DNA of 64,000 nt from Musa acuminata AAA Group (taxonomy: Eukaryota; Streptophyta; Magnoliopsida; Zingiberales; Musaceae), in assembly GCF_036884655.1 (NCBI RefSeq), contig NC_088356.1, positions 14,744,501 through 14,808,500 of the forward strand, read 5' to 3'. Below the pieces are notes generated by a model, which was not told the origin of the DNA, made no database searches, and saw nothing but the letters and a program-made list of their open reading frames with translations. Positions 10,931 to 20,503 of the stretch are shown here, in pieces (within the stretch, counting starts at the first letter, position 1; each line of letters starts with the position of its first letter). The translations under genes were made by a program, and so were the position numbers.

Positions 10931-11712
10931 AAAGAGTGGGGCATTTATAGGCCCCAAACCAGTTTGAATTCCAAGCTCAAAACTGTCATCTCTCGGAATT
11001 CCGGGGTTTGGCGGTTGCACCGCCTGACTGGGGCGGTTGCACCGCCTGGCAGAGCACGAAGACTAAACCTCTGGGTGGTGCCACCGCTTGTCAGGGACGG
11101 TTGCACCTCCTGCCAGAGCTCAGAGACCAAGCTCAGGCAGTTGCACCTCTGTCAAAGGTGGTTGCATCGCCCAGCCATAGCTCGGAGACTGAGCCCTGGG
11201 CGGTGCCACCACCGACCCAGGCAGTGCCACCTCTGACCAAGTAATTTGGGTCCGAATGGCCCAATTGCCCCACGATTAAGTTAATGGGATCACCTCCCAT
11301 TTCTAAATTAATCATCATGCTAACTATGAATTTCTTAAGACATTTACTGTAACTTGCTCTAGTGCGTCAATCACTTCTTCTGGCGAGCTTTCGTCGATCA
11401 TTCGATGAACCCTCGGTGATGCTCCTACGGACTTCCAGCAAACTCCTGGACTTGCGACGATCCACTTGGCAAGTTTCGACGATCTTCTTTGGCAAGCTCC
11501 TGGACTTCTCGGATTTGTTCTCGCAGAACCTCCGACGACCGTCTGAACTTCCGTCGAGCTCTCGAACTCCCAACGTGATCATAGTCTTGACTCTGGCACA
11601 ACTCCTACTGCATGTCTTACTTTCATCGTAGTTAATCCTGCACACTTATCTCAACATATGGATTAGATAACAAATGACAATTGACATCATTATCAAAATC
11701 CGAGATTCAACA
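10931..11712 (-). repeat. E2 5' LTR, truncated
   Basis: Begins inside the LTR at the TATA region (GGGGCATTTATAGGCCCC) and ends GAGATTCAACA at 11712, followed by the TSD CTTGC. The U5 end, PBS and gag start are deleted. It matches 6000-6707. Confidence 0.8.
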
Positions 11713-11717
11713 CTTGC
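11713..11717. repeat. Target site duplication of E2, right copy (CTTGC)
   Basis: Exact repeat of 5247-5251. Confidence 0.85.
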
Positions 11718-12287
11718 AACCCGTGACAGCCGGCAGTGCTACCGCCATTGGGAGGTGCCACCGCCTACAGGCGACGAGCACTTGTTTGGGGGCTGTATGG
11801 ACTGATTTAGATGTTTTAAACTTTGAGGAGAGGTTTCATTTGTGGAGCAATCAACTTTACTTTCATAATTATATAAGAGTTTCTATTTCAAGATGAGAAA
11901 TTTCGTACGTTCAAAATAGATCTTGTGACGCGCATACTCTACTTTAAATGTCATACAGAATTTTAGACATGTTCAAGACTTATTATCCAAGTTGGTAAGT
12001 TTTGCAAGTTTATGACAAACTTTGCTTGCAAGACGTAAGTCAATGATATAGTTGGATCCCAAAAGAAGAAATCCGGAGGGTATATGAAGGGAGAATTATG
12101 AGTTTCAAAATCTGAGGGATTAAACAAGATTGTATTAGTATCACTCTGCAATATTAATTTTCTAATCCTCTTTTTACTATTTAGGCTAAAGAGAATTACG
12201 TGTTCTTTTGGATCTCGAGTCATGAAGATCGAGTACCCAAAAACCGAGATATTATCTCTTGCTCCTAGCTTTTGATGGTGTATGTTT
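11718..12287 (-). other. E1 internal region resumed: decayed leader and protease remnant
   Basis: Continues E1 after the E2 insertion and matches E2 9786-10320. The retropepsin segment (about 12195-12290) is recognisable by alignment with E2, but the DSG codons are lost. The 124-codon open frame across it is a by-product of this decay. Confidence 0.5.
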
Positions 12288-13871
12288 CTATAAGAAGGGG
12301 TGATTTTTAGGTACCCATTTACTTTTGGGTGCCTCAAAAACTGATCTATATTGTTTATTATGTTGCATAGAGTTTATCATGGTTCCTTTAGGAACCCAAA
12401 TCAGTTTGTTCAGACTAATTTTCTTGAATGGACAATGATACGTTTTATGTCCATGTTTGCAACAAAAGTTGCATTTGCTTTGGTGTTGAACATGTAAGAT
12501 AGTACCTTTTATTAAGGTGGTTGGATTTTGGTGAGGACTTCTCACAAATCTGATTCCACTTCTTTTGGGAACTTGACCCTTGTTTGCAAGGATCATGTTC
12601 AAAGACTTGCTACCAACCTCGAATTTCTTCAAGGTGTCCTTAAGTAGCAAGTTTTCCTTTTGGAGAGTTTCTAGATCATGACATTTTTCACATTGAGCTA
12701 AACTATCGTGATATTCAGTTTTAAATTTATCAAAATTGCTAACTAGACTATAATACTTATTTTTCAGTAATTTATATTTTCTATTAATTATTTTGTATTC
12801 ATCAAATAAGTCATGGAAGGCATTTAATAATTCATCAAATGATAAATCTGCATCAATTAAATTTGTTACCTCTTCTCCGATGGCCATTAAGGCGTAATGA
12901 GCAACTTGCTTGGTGTTGGACTCCTCTTCTTCGGATGCGCTCGAGTCATCCCACGTTGCTTTGAGCGCCTTCTTCTTTGATGTTCTCTTCTTGGCTTGGG
13001 GACAATCACTTTTGTAGTGTCCCGGCTTTTTGCATTCGTAACAAATAACTTGGTCCTTTTTGGGTTCAAGTTTATTTTTTGTGTCACTTTTAAACTTATT
13101 TCTCTTAATGAATTTTTTGAATTTCCTTGTTAGAAGTGACAAGTCATCGTCACAATTCTCATCACTTGAGTTTTCTTTCAAGTGGTCATCTAAAGTTCTA
13201 AGTGTCATATCCTTCCTATTCTTTGGAAGGATGTCTTCTTGCTCATCATGAGCCTTGCAAGTCATTTCATAGGTCATTAATGACCTGATTAGTTCTTCAA
13301 GAGAGAAGTTGTTTAAATCTTTAGCCTCTTGAATAGCAGTGACTTTAGGGTCCCAACTCTTAGGAAGGGATCTTAGAATCTTATTTACGAGCTCAAAATC
13401 CGAAAAACTTTTGCCGAGTCCTTTTATACCATTGACGACATCCATGAAATGGGTGTACATATCGCCATTAGTCTCGCTCAGTTTCATTCAGAAAAGTTCG
13501 AAAGAGTGTATCAACAGATTGATTTTTGACTCTTTCACTCTACTTGTGCCTTCGTGAGTCACTTCGAGTGTATGTCAAATATCAAACGCGGTTTCACAAA
13601 CCGAAACACGATTGAACTCATTTTTATCAAGCGCATAAAATAAGGCATTCATAGCCTTTGCATTAAGAGCGAAAGTCTTCTTCTCCTATTCATTCCAATC
13701 AATCATTGGCAGAGAAGACTTTGAAAATCCATTTTCGACAAGATTCCAAAGTTCAAAATCCATTGAAATAAGGAAGATCCTAATTCGGGTCTTCCAATAG
13801 GTGTAGTCCGTGCCATTGAACATGGGTGGACGTGTAATAGAGTGGCCCTCTTGGTTTCCAACGTATGCCAT
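12288..13871 (-). pseudogene. E1 gag (Ty1-copia, SIRE/Maximus-like), broken
   Basis: Starts MAYVGNQEGHSITRPPMFNG at 13871, a classic copia gag N-terminus, and ends KSKWVPKNHPFL at 12288. At least three in-frame stops lie near 13683, 13577 and 13488. After these a 399-codon frame stays open. It has the UBN2-like segment (LVNKILRSLPKSWDPKVTAI), a CCHC knuckle CYECKKPGHYKSDC, an acidic linker, a coiled-coil-like region, and a second knuckle CNFCCKHGHKTYHC. Gag would bind and package element RNA. The stops mean this copy makes at best a truncated protein. Confidence 0.85.
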
Positions 13872-13907
13872 CTCTCTTGGGTTTTAATCCATTTGAGAGT
13901 TAACCTC

Positions 13908-13919
13908 GCTCTGATAGCA
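13908..13919 (-). promoter_or_regulatory. E1 primer-binding site
   Basis: Minus strand TGCTATCAGAGC, one base off the usual TGGTATCAGAGC, two bases inside the 5' LTR end at 13922. Confidence 0.75.
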
Positions 13920-13921
13920 AT

Positions 13922-15529
13922 TGTTATGATCAAGAGCATTAAGAGGGGGGGGGGGGTGAATTAGTACAGCAGAAAACTTTCGACGATTAAAACTACGTTC
14001 GTATGTTGAAATCTGATTCCGATGTAAAAGTCGTTTCGTACATATAATAACTTTGAAAGCTTATGGAAATGTATTTGAAGTAAAGTAAGGTAGGAAGTTT
14101 GTAGTCAAGACAGATATTAGAATATAAGCGCAAACTAAAATATGATGTTCATACGATAAAACCGATTTTCGACGTAAAACCATTTTCAGAAACTAAACTT
14201 GAAAGTGAGTTCGTAAAAGAGCAGAAAGCAGTAAGCTATTGAGGAGGTTTGCAGTAAAGATAAAATGCTTAAAGTAAATGCAAACCGAGATTTAGAGTGA
14301 TTCGATCAATCTTGACCTACATCCACTTTTAGCTTCCTCCACCAACGAGGTCACCGACATCCACTAGAGGCCTTCCTTCAATAGGCGAAGGCCAACCACC
14401 ATTTTACAGTTTCACTCCTTTTGACGGGCTTAGGAGACAACCCTTACAAACTTTTCTCTCCTCTCTTGAAAGATCAAAACTTGGAAAAAGAGGGAGGAGA
14501 ACTTCTAGCCTTTACAACACGTTTGAGCTCTAAAAATCACAGAGTAAGATTGGATTTTCGGTGTCCTTTCATGCAGGAAAGGGTGGGGTATATATAGGCC
14601 CCAAACTAGTTTAAATTTGGAGCTCAAAAATGTCTCTTCCCGGATTTCCGAGGTCCTAGCGGTACCACCTCCTAACTAGGGCGGTACAATCGTCTGGCAG
14701 CTCGGAGACAGCTTCTGAGCGGTGCCACCGCCTGACAGGGGAGGTTGCACCGCCCAGTCTCGCTCGGAGACTGAGCCCTAGCGGTGCCACCGCCTGCCTG
14801 GGACGGTTACACCGCCTAGTCTCGCTCGAAGACTGAGCCCTAGCGATGCCACCGCCTGTCAGGGGCGGTTGCACCGCCCAGTCTCGCTTAGAGACTGAGC
14901 CCAGGCGGTGCCACCACTTGCCTGGGGCGGTTGCACTGCCCAACTTTCCTGGGAGACCCTCTCTTGGGCGGTGCCACCGCCGACCCTAGCGGTGCCACTG
15001 CCTAGTAGGAATTCTGGTCCGAATGGGTTGATCCATTCGGCCTAATTTGGGTCTGTCAAGGGCCCAATTATCCCCATATTAAGTTAATGAGATCACCTCC
15101 CATTCCTAACTTAATCTACATGCTAACTACGACAATTCTTAAGACATTCACTACAGCTTGCTCCGGTGCGTCAATCGCTTCTTCCGGCGAGCTTCCGGTA
15201 AACTTTCGGCGAACATTCGATGAACCTCTAGCGATGCTCCAACAGACTTTCGGCAAACTCCTGGACTTGCGACGATCCAATTGGCGAGTTCCGACGAGCT
15301 TCTTTTGGCAAGCTCCTGGACTTCTCGGATTTGTTCCTGCAGAACCTTCGACGGCCGTCTGGACTTCCGTCGAGCTCTCGAACTCCCAACATGATCATAG
15401 TCTTTGACTCCGGCTCAACTCCTGCTGCATGTCTTACTTTCATCGTAGTTAATCTTACACACTTATCTCAACATATAGATTAGATAACAAAGGAAAATTG
15501 ACTTCATCATCAAAATCCAAGATACAACA
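13922..15529 (-). repeat. E1 5' LTR
   Basis: Starts TGTTATGATCAAGAG (one change from TGTTAGG) and ends AGATACAACA. It is collinear with 670-2210, with the TATA motif at about 14588-14597 and four to five GC-rich minisatellite units at about 14650-15005. Confidence 0.9.
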
Positions 15530-15534
15530 GTTCA
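15530..15534. repeat. Target site duplication of E1, right copy (GTTCA)
   Basis: Exact repeat of 665-669. Confidence 0.85.
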
Positions 15535-15682
15535 CTCACTATGCTCTCACAGTAAACCCTTTTCATTTGCTTTTAATTATCGATTTGGGCTCAAAAAGCC
15601 TAATTATCCAAGCCCACATATGGGCTGAACTCAACATAAACAAATTACAATTGACTTTATCATCAAAATATGAGATTCAACA
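15535..15682 (-). mobile_element. LTR-A, right part
   Basis: Continues the LTR broken at 669 and ends ATATGAGATTCAACA, the typical copia LTR terminus. Sequence to its right belongs to a further host element (E4). Confidence 0.6.
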
Positions 15683-16226
15683 TATATATCATCTCATTAT
15701 TAAAATGAATCATATGAAAAGAAATCCAAAATTATCATCAAAATCATTTTTCAAAAAACTCAATGAAAGCAACGTATAGATTCCTATAAGAAAAAATAGC
15801 TAAAATTCTTTTAGTTCCAAATTTTGTGATTGATTTCATGCTCTAGTCTTTCATACAAAGGCCATAAATCATAAAAATCATCATGCATAATTTCAAAATA
15901 CAAACTCCTTAAGCAAGATTTAAAATCGTCATTAAACATAAAATATATTCATCAAGCATGGTTTCATTGAACATAAGGCATATTCAATCAAAATCGAAAA
16001 GCAATACAGAAATCATCAAGATACACATTATTGCTTCTTAAAAACATACGTAGTATTAATCTTATTAGGTGTACAAGTATTAGATTTAAATCTAATATTT
16101 TGTTCCTTTATCATAAAAAGATGCAATGATCAATTTTTTTTAAATTTTTTAAAACACTAGAAAGAGAAGCATGATATTTTTTTGTCGCTTTTTTTATTTT
16201 TCTACTAACTAATTTTAAAAAAAAAC
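15683..16226 (-). other. Non-coding internal region of host element E4
   Basis: AT-rich, with CATAAATCATAAAAATCATCAT-like stretches also present in E5 near 49200-49300. No ORF is supported. Confidence 0.45.
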
Positions 16227-17120
16227 TCATGAAAAGCACCAAGTTATTTTAAAATAAACTAAGAGAGTTTTGGTTACCTCCCAAGTTGTTTTGAGTGACT
16301 TCTTCTTTTTTAGCAACATCTTCTTTTTAAGTTTATTTTTATTCTTTAATTCTTGTTTTAAAATTTTCTTAAGCTTTATTGTTAAAAGTTCAAAGTTATC
16401 ATCACTTGAGCTTTTGCACGAGTGGTCTTCATTTATTCTAAGTGTCAAATCCTTCTTGTTCTTTGGAAGGTTGTTCTCAAGTTCACCATGTTCAACATGT
16501 GCCATATAACTCATTTCATAGATCATTAAAAACCCGATAAGTTCTTCAAGTGGAAAATAGTTTAAATCTTTGGCCTCTTGAATGACCATTACTTTAGGAT
16601 CCCAACTCTTTGGAAGGGATCTCAATATTTTGTTAACGAGTTCAAGGTTAGAAAAACTTTTACCAAGCATTTTTAGACCATTGACGACATCTGTAAACCA
16701 GGTGTACATGTCTTCAATGGTCTCACTTGGTTCCATCCGAAATAATTCAAAATCATGCATCAAAAAATTAATTTTTAAATCTTTAACTTTACTAGTGCCT
16801 TCGTGTGTGATTTCAATTGTTTGACAAATGTCAAAAGTCATTTCGCAAATAGAAACTCGATTGAATTCAGTTTTATCCAAAGCACAAAATAAAGCATTCA
16901 TAGCTTTGGTGTTTAAAGAGAAAGTCTTCTTCTCCAAATCATTCCAATCGTTCATTGGAAGAGAAGACTTTTGAAATCCATTTTCGATAATATTCCATAA
17001 TTCGAGATTCAACGAAAGCAAGAAAACTCTCATTTGAGTTTTCCAATAAGTGTAGTCCATCTCATTGAACATAGGAGAACAAATGATAGAGTGACCCTCT
17101 TGAAAGCCGAAAAGAGCCAT
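16227..17120 (-). CDS. E4 gag (Ty1-copia), truncated
   Basis: 297 open codons starting MALFGFQEGHSIICSPMFNE, with the WKTQMRVFLLSLNLELWNII and LVNKILRSLPKSWDPKVMVI blocks of copia gag. The frame is open through the RNA-binding linker but lacks the CCHC knuckle: the lysine-rich linker (LKKILKQELKNKNKLKKK) joins directly to KKKSLKTTWE. The C-terminal half with the second knuckle is missing. The start lies 35 bp from the PBS at 17155-17166. E5 gag also lacks the first knuckle, so this looks like a subfamily trait. Probably non-functional. Confidence 0.75.
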   Translation of the reverse strand: MALFGFQEGHSIICSPMFNEMDYTYWKTQMRVFLLSLNLELWNIIENGFQKSSLPMNDWNDLEKKTFSLNTKAMNALFCALDKTEFNRVSICEMTFDICQTIEITHEGTSKVKDLKINFLMHDFELFRMEPSETIEDMYTWFTDVVNGLKMLGKSFSNLELVNKILRSLPKSWDPKVMVIQEAKDLNYFPLEELIGFLMIYEMSYMAHVEHGELENNLPKNKKDLTLRINEDHSCKSSSDDNFELLTIKLKKILKQELKNKNKLKKKMLLKKKKSLKTTWEVTKTLLVYFKITWCFS

Positions 17121-17154
17121 TTCTCTTGGGTGTTAAAACAAATAAGAAAAATGA

Positions 17155-17166
17155 GCTCCGATACCA
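17155..17166 (-). promoter_or_regulatory. E4 primer-binding site
   Basis: Minus strand TGGTATCGGAGC, two bases from the LTR end TGTTAGG at 17169. Confidence 0.8.
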
Positions 17167-17168
17167 AT

Positions 17169-17391
17169 TGTTAGGATCAAGTTAGCACTAAGAGGGGGGG
17201 GGTGAATTAGTACAACGGATAAAATCAACGTCAGTTCAAAAATCTTTCGTTCAATTAAAATTGATTTCATATCGGAAAGATAACTTAAAATCTCATTCGT
17301 ATATATAGTGAGAGTAGTAGGTAAGTAAAGCAATTTGTAGTAACGGTAAATTACTTGAATATTAATTCAAACTGAGCTTGAATTAATTGCT
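17169..17391 (-). repeat. E4 5' LTR, truncated to its PBS-proximal end
   Basis: Begins TGTTAGGATCAAGTTAGCAC, then a G run and GGTGAATTAG. It stops after about 220 bp where plus-strand RNase H sequence begins, so U3 and most of R are gone. Confidence 0.7.
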
Positions 17392-17855
17392 TATGCTGAC
17401 GTGGATTTTTCTGGATGTAGAATAGATAGAAAAAGCACATCTAACATGTCAATTCTTAGGTCATGCACTTGTCTCTTGGTCTTCTAAGAAACAAAACTCG
17501 ATTGCACTATCTACAACCGAAGCCGAATACATAGCGGCTAGTGCATGTTGTGCATAAGTTGTATAGATAAAAAATACATTACAAGATTATAGAATTTATC
17601 TTAAGAATATTTTCATAAAATGTGATAACACAAGTACAATATGTTTAACGAAAAATCCTATTCAACACTCTAGAACTAAACATATTGATATTATGCATCA
17701 CTTTATACGAGATCATTTCAATAATCATAATGTAATCTTAGAATTCATTGATATGAAATATCAATTAGTCGATATCTTTATAAAACCTTTAAATGAAGAA
17801 TAATTTGATTTTATTAGAAGAGAATTAGGAATGTTAAATTATCCGAATGCATGAG
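17392..17855 (+). pseudogene. Copia RNase H fragment (element E3)
   Basis: The plus strand encodes ADVDFSGCRIDRKSTS, a one-base shift, then TCQFLGHALVSWSSKKQNSI, ALSTTEAEYIAAS, a region with stops, and HSRTKHIDIMHHFIRDHFNN before the C-terminal LGMLNYPNA. These are the canonical blocks of Ty1-copia RNase H. Upstream RT and integrase are absent: the fragment starts exactly at the truncated opposite-strand LTR. It is the only pol piece of the long-LTR copia type seen in the window. Confidence 0.85.
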
Positions 17856-19186
17856 TTTGTTATATTTCCTTTCAAACTATCTTCCTCTTATTCCATCTCA
17901 TGAATGGAGCTTTCATGAATTTATTTTGTCTTTATCTTCCTCTTAACTTGGTATCAAATTTGCTTCATAACCTTGCTACATCACTTAATAATTTTTTATA
18001 CACTTAATCATTTCACTTTTGTAAATTTTTAATGAGCAACGGATTTCATTTATGAAGTTTTATTCGAGGATTTTTAATCCTTCATTTGATGCTTCTTCCT
18101 TACTCTTCTCATAAAAGAAGAGTTTTATGAATGTTTAGATATCTGGATTACTTGCAAGAATGGCGATTTGATTTCGTATGGATATCTTGATCCTTTTCAT
18201 GAATCCCGTCTCTTTGCTAAAATTGAAGCATGATTTAATTAAACTTATTTATTGTTTTGAATTTGACTTGGTTTAAATCATTTCATAAATTTTGTTTTTA
18301 ATGGATTCTTTCCTTTCTTTCTCGTTTTTTTATTCTTATAATAAATAAAGAATGAAACTTAAGAACCAAAAAACCCTTGAGTAAAAATATTAGCTTATCC
18401 AAAAGGGTTATCATGCAAAATTTGTTGCTTACCTTCCTTTATGACTTGGATAAATTAGTGGGAAACTTTCTTGATTTTTTTATCACACTTGCATTGTTGA
18501 ATTGTTCTCATTTTTGTTGATGATAAAGGGGGAGAAATGTGGTAAATTGATAACAAATTGGCATTATGAATATCTTAAATAAATGTATAGAATATATTGT
18601 ATCATAAATGCTTGAATGTCTTGCGAATGCTTGAAATATGATTGGTATCGTCAAATACATACTTGAAAAATATCAAAATATTTGTTTGAAACGTATCGAA
18701 ATATGGCATGATTACTTATAAATGTTTTATTCCTAGTATCATGCTTGATTTCATATCAAAATGATAAATGTCTATCATTATAATGAAATATCAAAATTAC
18801 CATGCTTTATTTCATATTTACAATTGGAATCATGCCTCGGATCGATGAATCATCATTTTTTTTTTAACTTGAATCTTGAAATTTTCATATTTGAAATTTT
18901 TATCATGCGTAAAAATGATGATTGTTTATCATCCTTCTATATTGAACTTGAAAATAGATGTCATGTCTTGACATCATTTTTATTGATAAATACGTGGTAT
19001 CATATTTTGAAATTAGAAAATCATGATAAGTATCTTGATGTGCATGTTGATAAGTTTAAATGAATATAACTTATCGATTTGATGCTTGAATTCAAAAGCA
19101 TTGAATTTAAGAATGTCTTTTCTCAAGTATGGCATATAGATAGGGGGAGTTAAGGTTAACTCTGTCATCAATTGATTGTCATCATC
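17856..19186 (+). other. 3' non-coding region of E3
   Basis: AT-rich sequence between RNase H and the PPT. It is the mirror equivalent of the 3' regions of E1 and E2 (CATGATAAGTATC and ATCATCAACAAAAA-like motifs, inverted). No gene is seen. Confidence 0.6.
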
Positions 19187-19200
19187 AAAAAGGGGGAGAT
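19187..19200 (+). promoter_or_regulatory. E3 polypurine tract
   Basis: AAAAAGGGGGAGAT directly before the LTR start TGTTGAATCTCGG. Confidence 0.9.
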
Positions 19201-20445
19201 TGTTGAATCTCGGATTTTGATGATGAAATCAATTGGTAAATTATTTGATCTAATCTATATATTGAGAAAAGTGTATAGGATTAACTACGATAGCGGTAAG
19301 ATATAAAGAAAATGTTATGCTGGAGTCAAGATCCAGATTTCATTAGGAGTTTGAGAGTTCGTCGAAAGTCCGGACGTTTGTCGAAAGTTCTGTCGGAATT
19401 TACCGAGAAGTCCAGGAGCTTGTCAAAGAAGCTCATCGGAACTCGCTAAGAAGATCATCTTAAAGTCCAGGAGCTTGTCGAAAGTCCGTTGGAACATTAC
19501 CGAGATATCGTTAGAAGTTTGCCGGAAGATTGCTAGAAGCTCGCTGAAAGAACAATTAACATACCAGACTAAGATGGCTTAGTTGATGTCTTAAATTATC
19601 ATAGTTAGACCCTAAGTTGAGTTAAGATTAGGAAGTAATCCCACTAACTCAGTTAAGGGCCAATTGGGCCTTTAACAGGGTTGAATTGGGCCAGTTGAAT
19701 AGCCCATTCAGCACTTGAAGTCACGGTCAACGGTGGCACTGCCTGCAGACCTAGTCTCCTAGGTGGGCTGGGCGGTGGTACCGATGGTAGTTAATGCTGA
19801 CAGGTGGTGGTATCACTAGAGCTCAATCTTCGAGCTCTGTCAGGCGATTGTGCCGCCCAATGTCATAGTGTTAGGCGGTGGTACCGCCAATACCCCGAAA
19901 TCTAGGGATGTGACACTTTTTGGCTCCAATTCTAAAGCCATTGGGGCCTATAAATATCCCACCCTCTTTTGCATGAAAGGGTACGAAAGTGTGAACAAAT
20001 CTTGAAGTCTTGGGGTGTCAAAAGTGTTGTAAAAGTGCTAAAAGTCATCCTCCTCCCTTTCTAGTGTTGTGATCATTCAAGAGAGGTATGAGCCTTTTAA
20101 GGGTTATCTCCTAAACCCGTGAAAAGGAGAAAGTGCTATAAATAGGGTGGTTGGTCTTCGCCCATCGAAGGAAAACCATTAGTGGACGCTGATGACCTCG
20201 ACGGAGGAGAAATCATAAGTGGATATAGGTCACAATGATCGAACCACTATAAATTCCGGTGTGCTCATTTCCATTCTACCTTTTTACTACTGCTATTACT
20301 TTCTAAGTGAACTGCTAGTTCATTTACTCTAAAGTCAAGCATTTTTCGAAATTAGTTTTCAACGAACGAATATCGTACAAAATCGATGATTTTTTCGCTG
20401 CACTAATTCACCCCCCCCCCCCTAGTGTTGCTCTTGATCCTAACA
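19201..20445 (+). repeat. E3 3' LTR (plus strand)
   Basis: TGTTGAATC...GATCCTAACA, about 1245 bp. U3 holds degenerate GTCGAAAGTCCGG-type repeats (19350-19560) and a shorter GC-rich minisatellite. A TATA motif CCTATAAATATCCC is at about 19948. The C run and CCTAGTGTTGCTCTTGATCC close the LTR. Confidence 0.9.
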
Positions 20446-20503
20446 AGTACCACCACCCAGACTAGTGGTACCACTGCCTGCTAGTCTCTCGGAGACTAAG
20501 TCT

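Larger units (their letters stand above)
5252..11712 (-). mobile_element. E2, non-autonomous copia element nested in E1
   Basis: Same plan as E1 on the minus strand: truncated 5' LTR (10931-11712), gag/protease fragment (10130-10930), leader, intact ORF-T (8375-9484), non-coding 3' region, PPT (6708-6722) and 3' LTR (5252-6707). The TSD is exact. A later deletion removed the R/U5 part of the 5' LTR, the PBS and the N-terminal half of gag, so it can no longer be reverse transcribed in the normal way. No integrase or RT is present. Confidence 0.85.
670..15529 (-). mobile_element. E1, non-autonomous copia element (interrupted by E2)
   Basis: Complete LTR-to-LTR element with 5-bp TSD. On the minus strand the order is 5' LTR (13922-15529), PBS (13908-13919), gag pseudogene (12288-13871), decayed protease remnant, GC-rich leader, ORF-T pseudogene (3863-4972), non-coding 3' region, PPT (2211-2225) and 3' LTR (670-2210). 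Without the nested E2 the internal part is about 5.2 kb and contains no integrase, reverse transcriptase or RNase H. Gag motifs (GHSITRPPMFNGTDYTYWK start, two CCHC knuckles) and long LTRs suggest the SIRE/Maximus branch of Ty1-copia. It must have moved with enzymes supplied by a relative. Confidence 0.85.
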
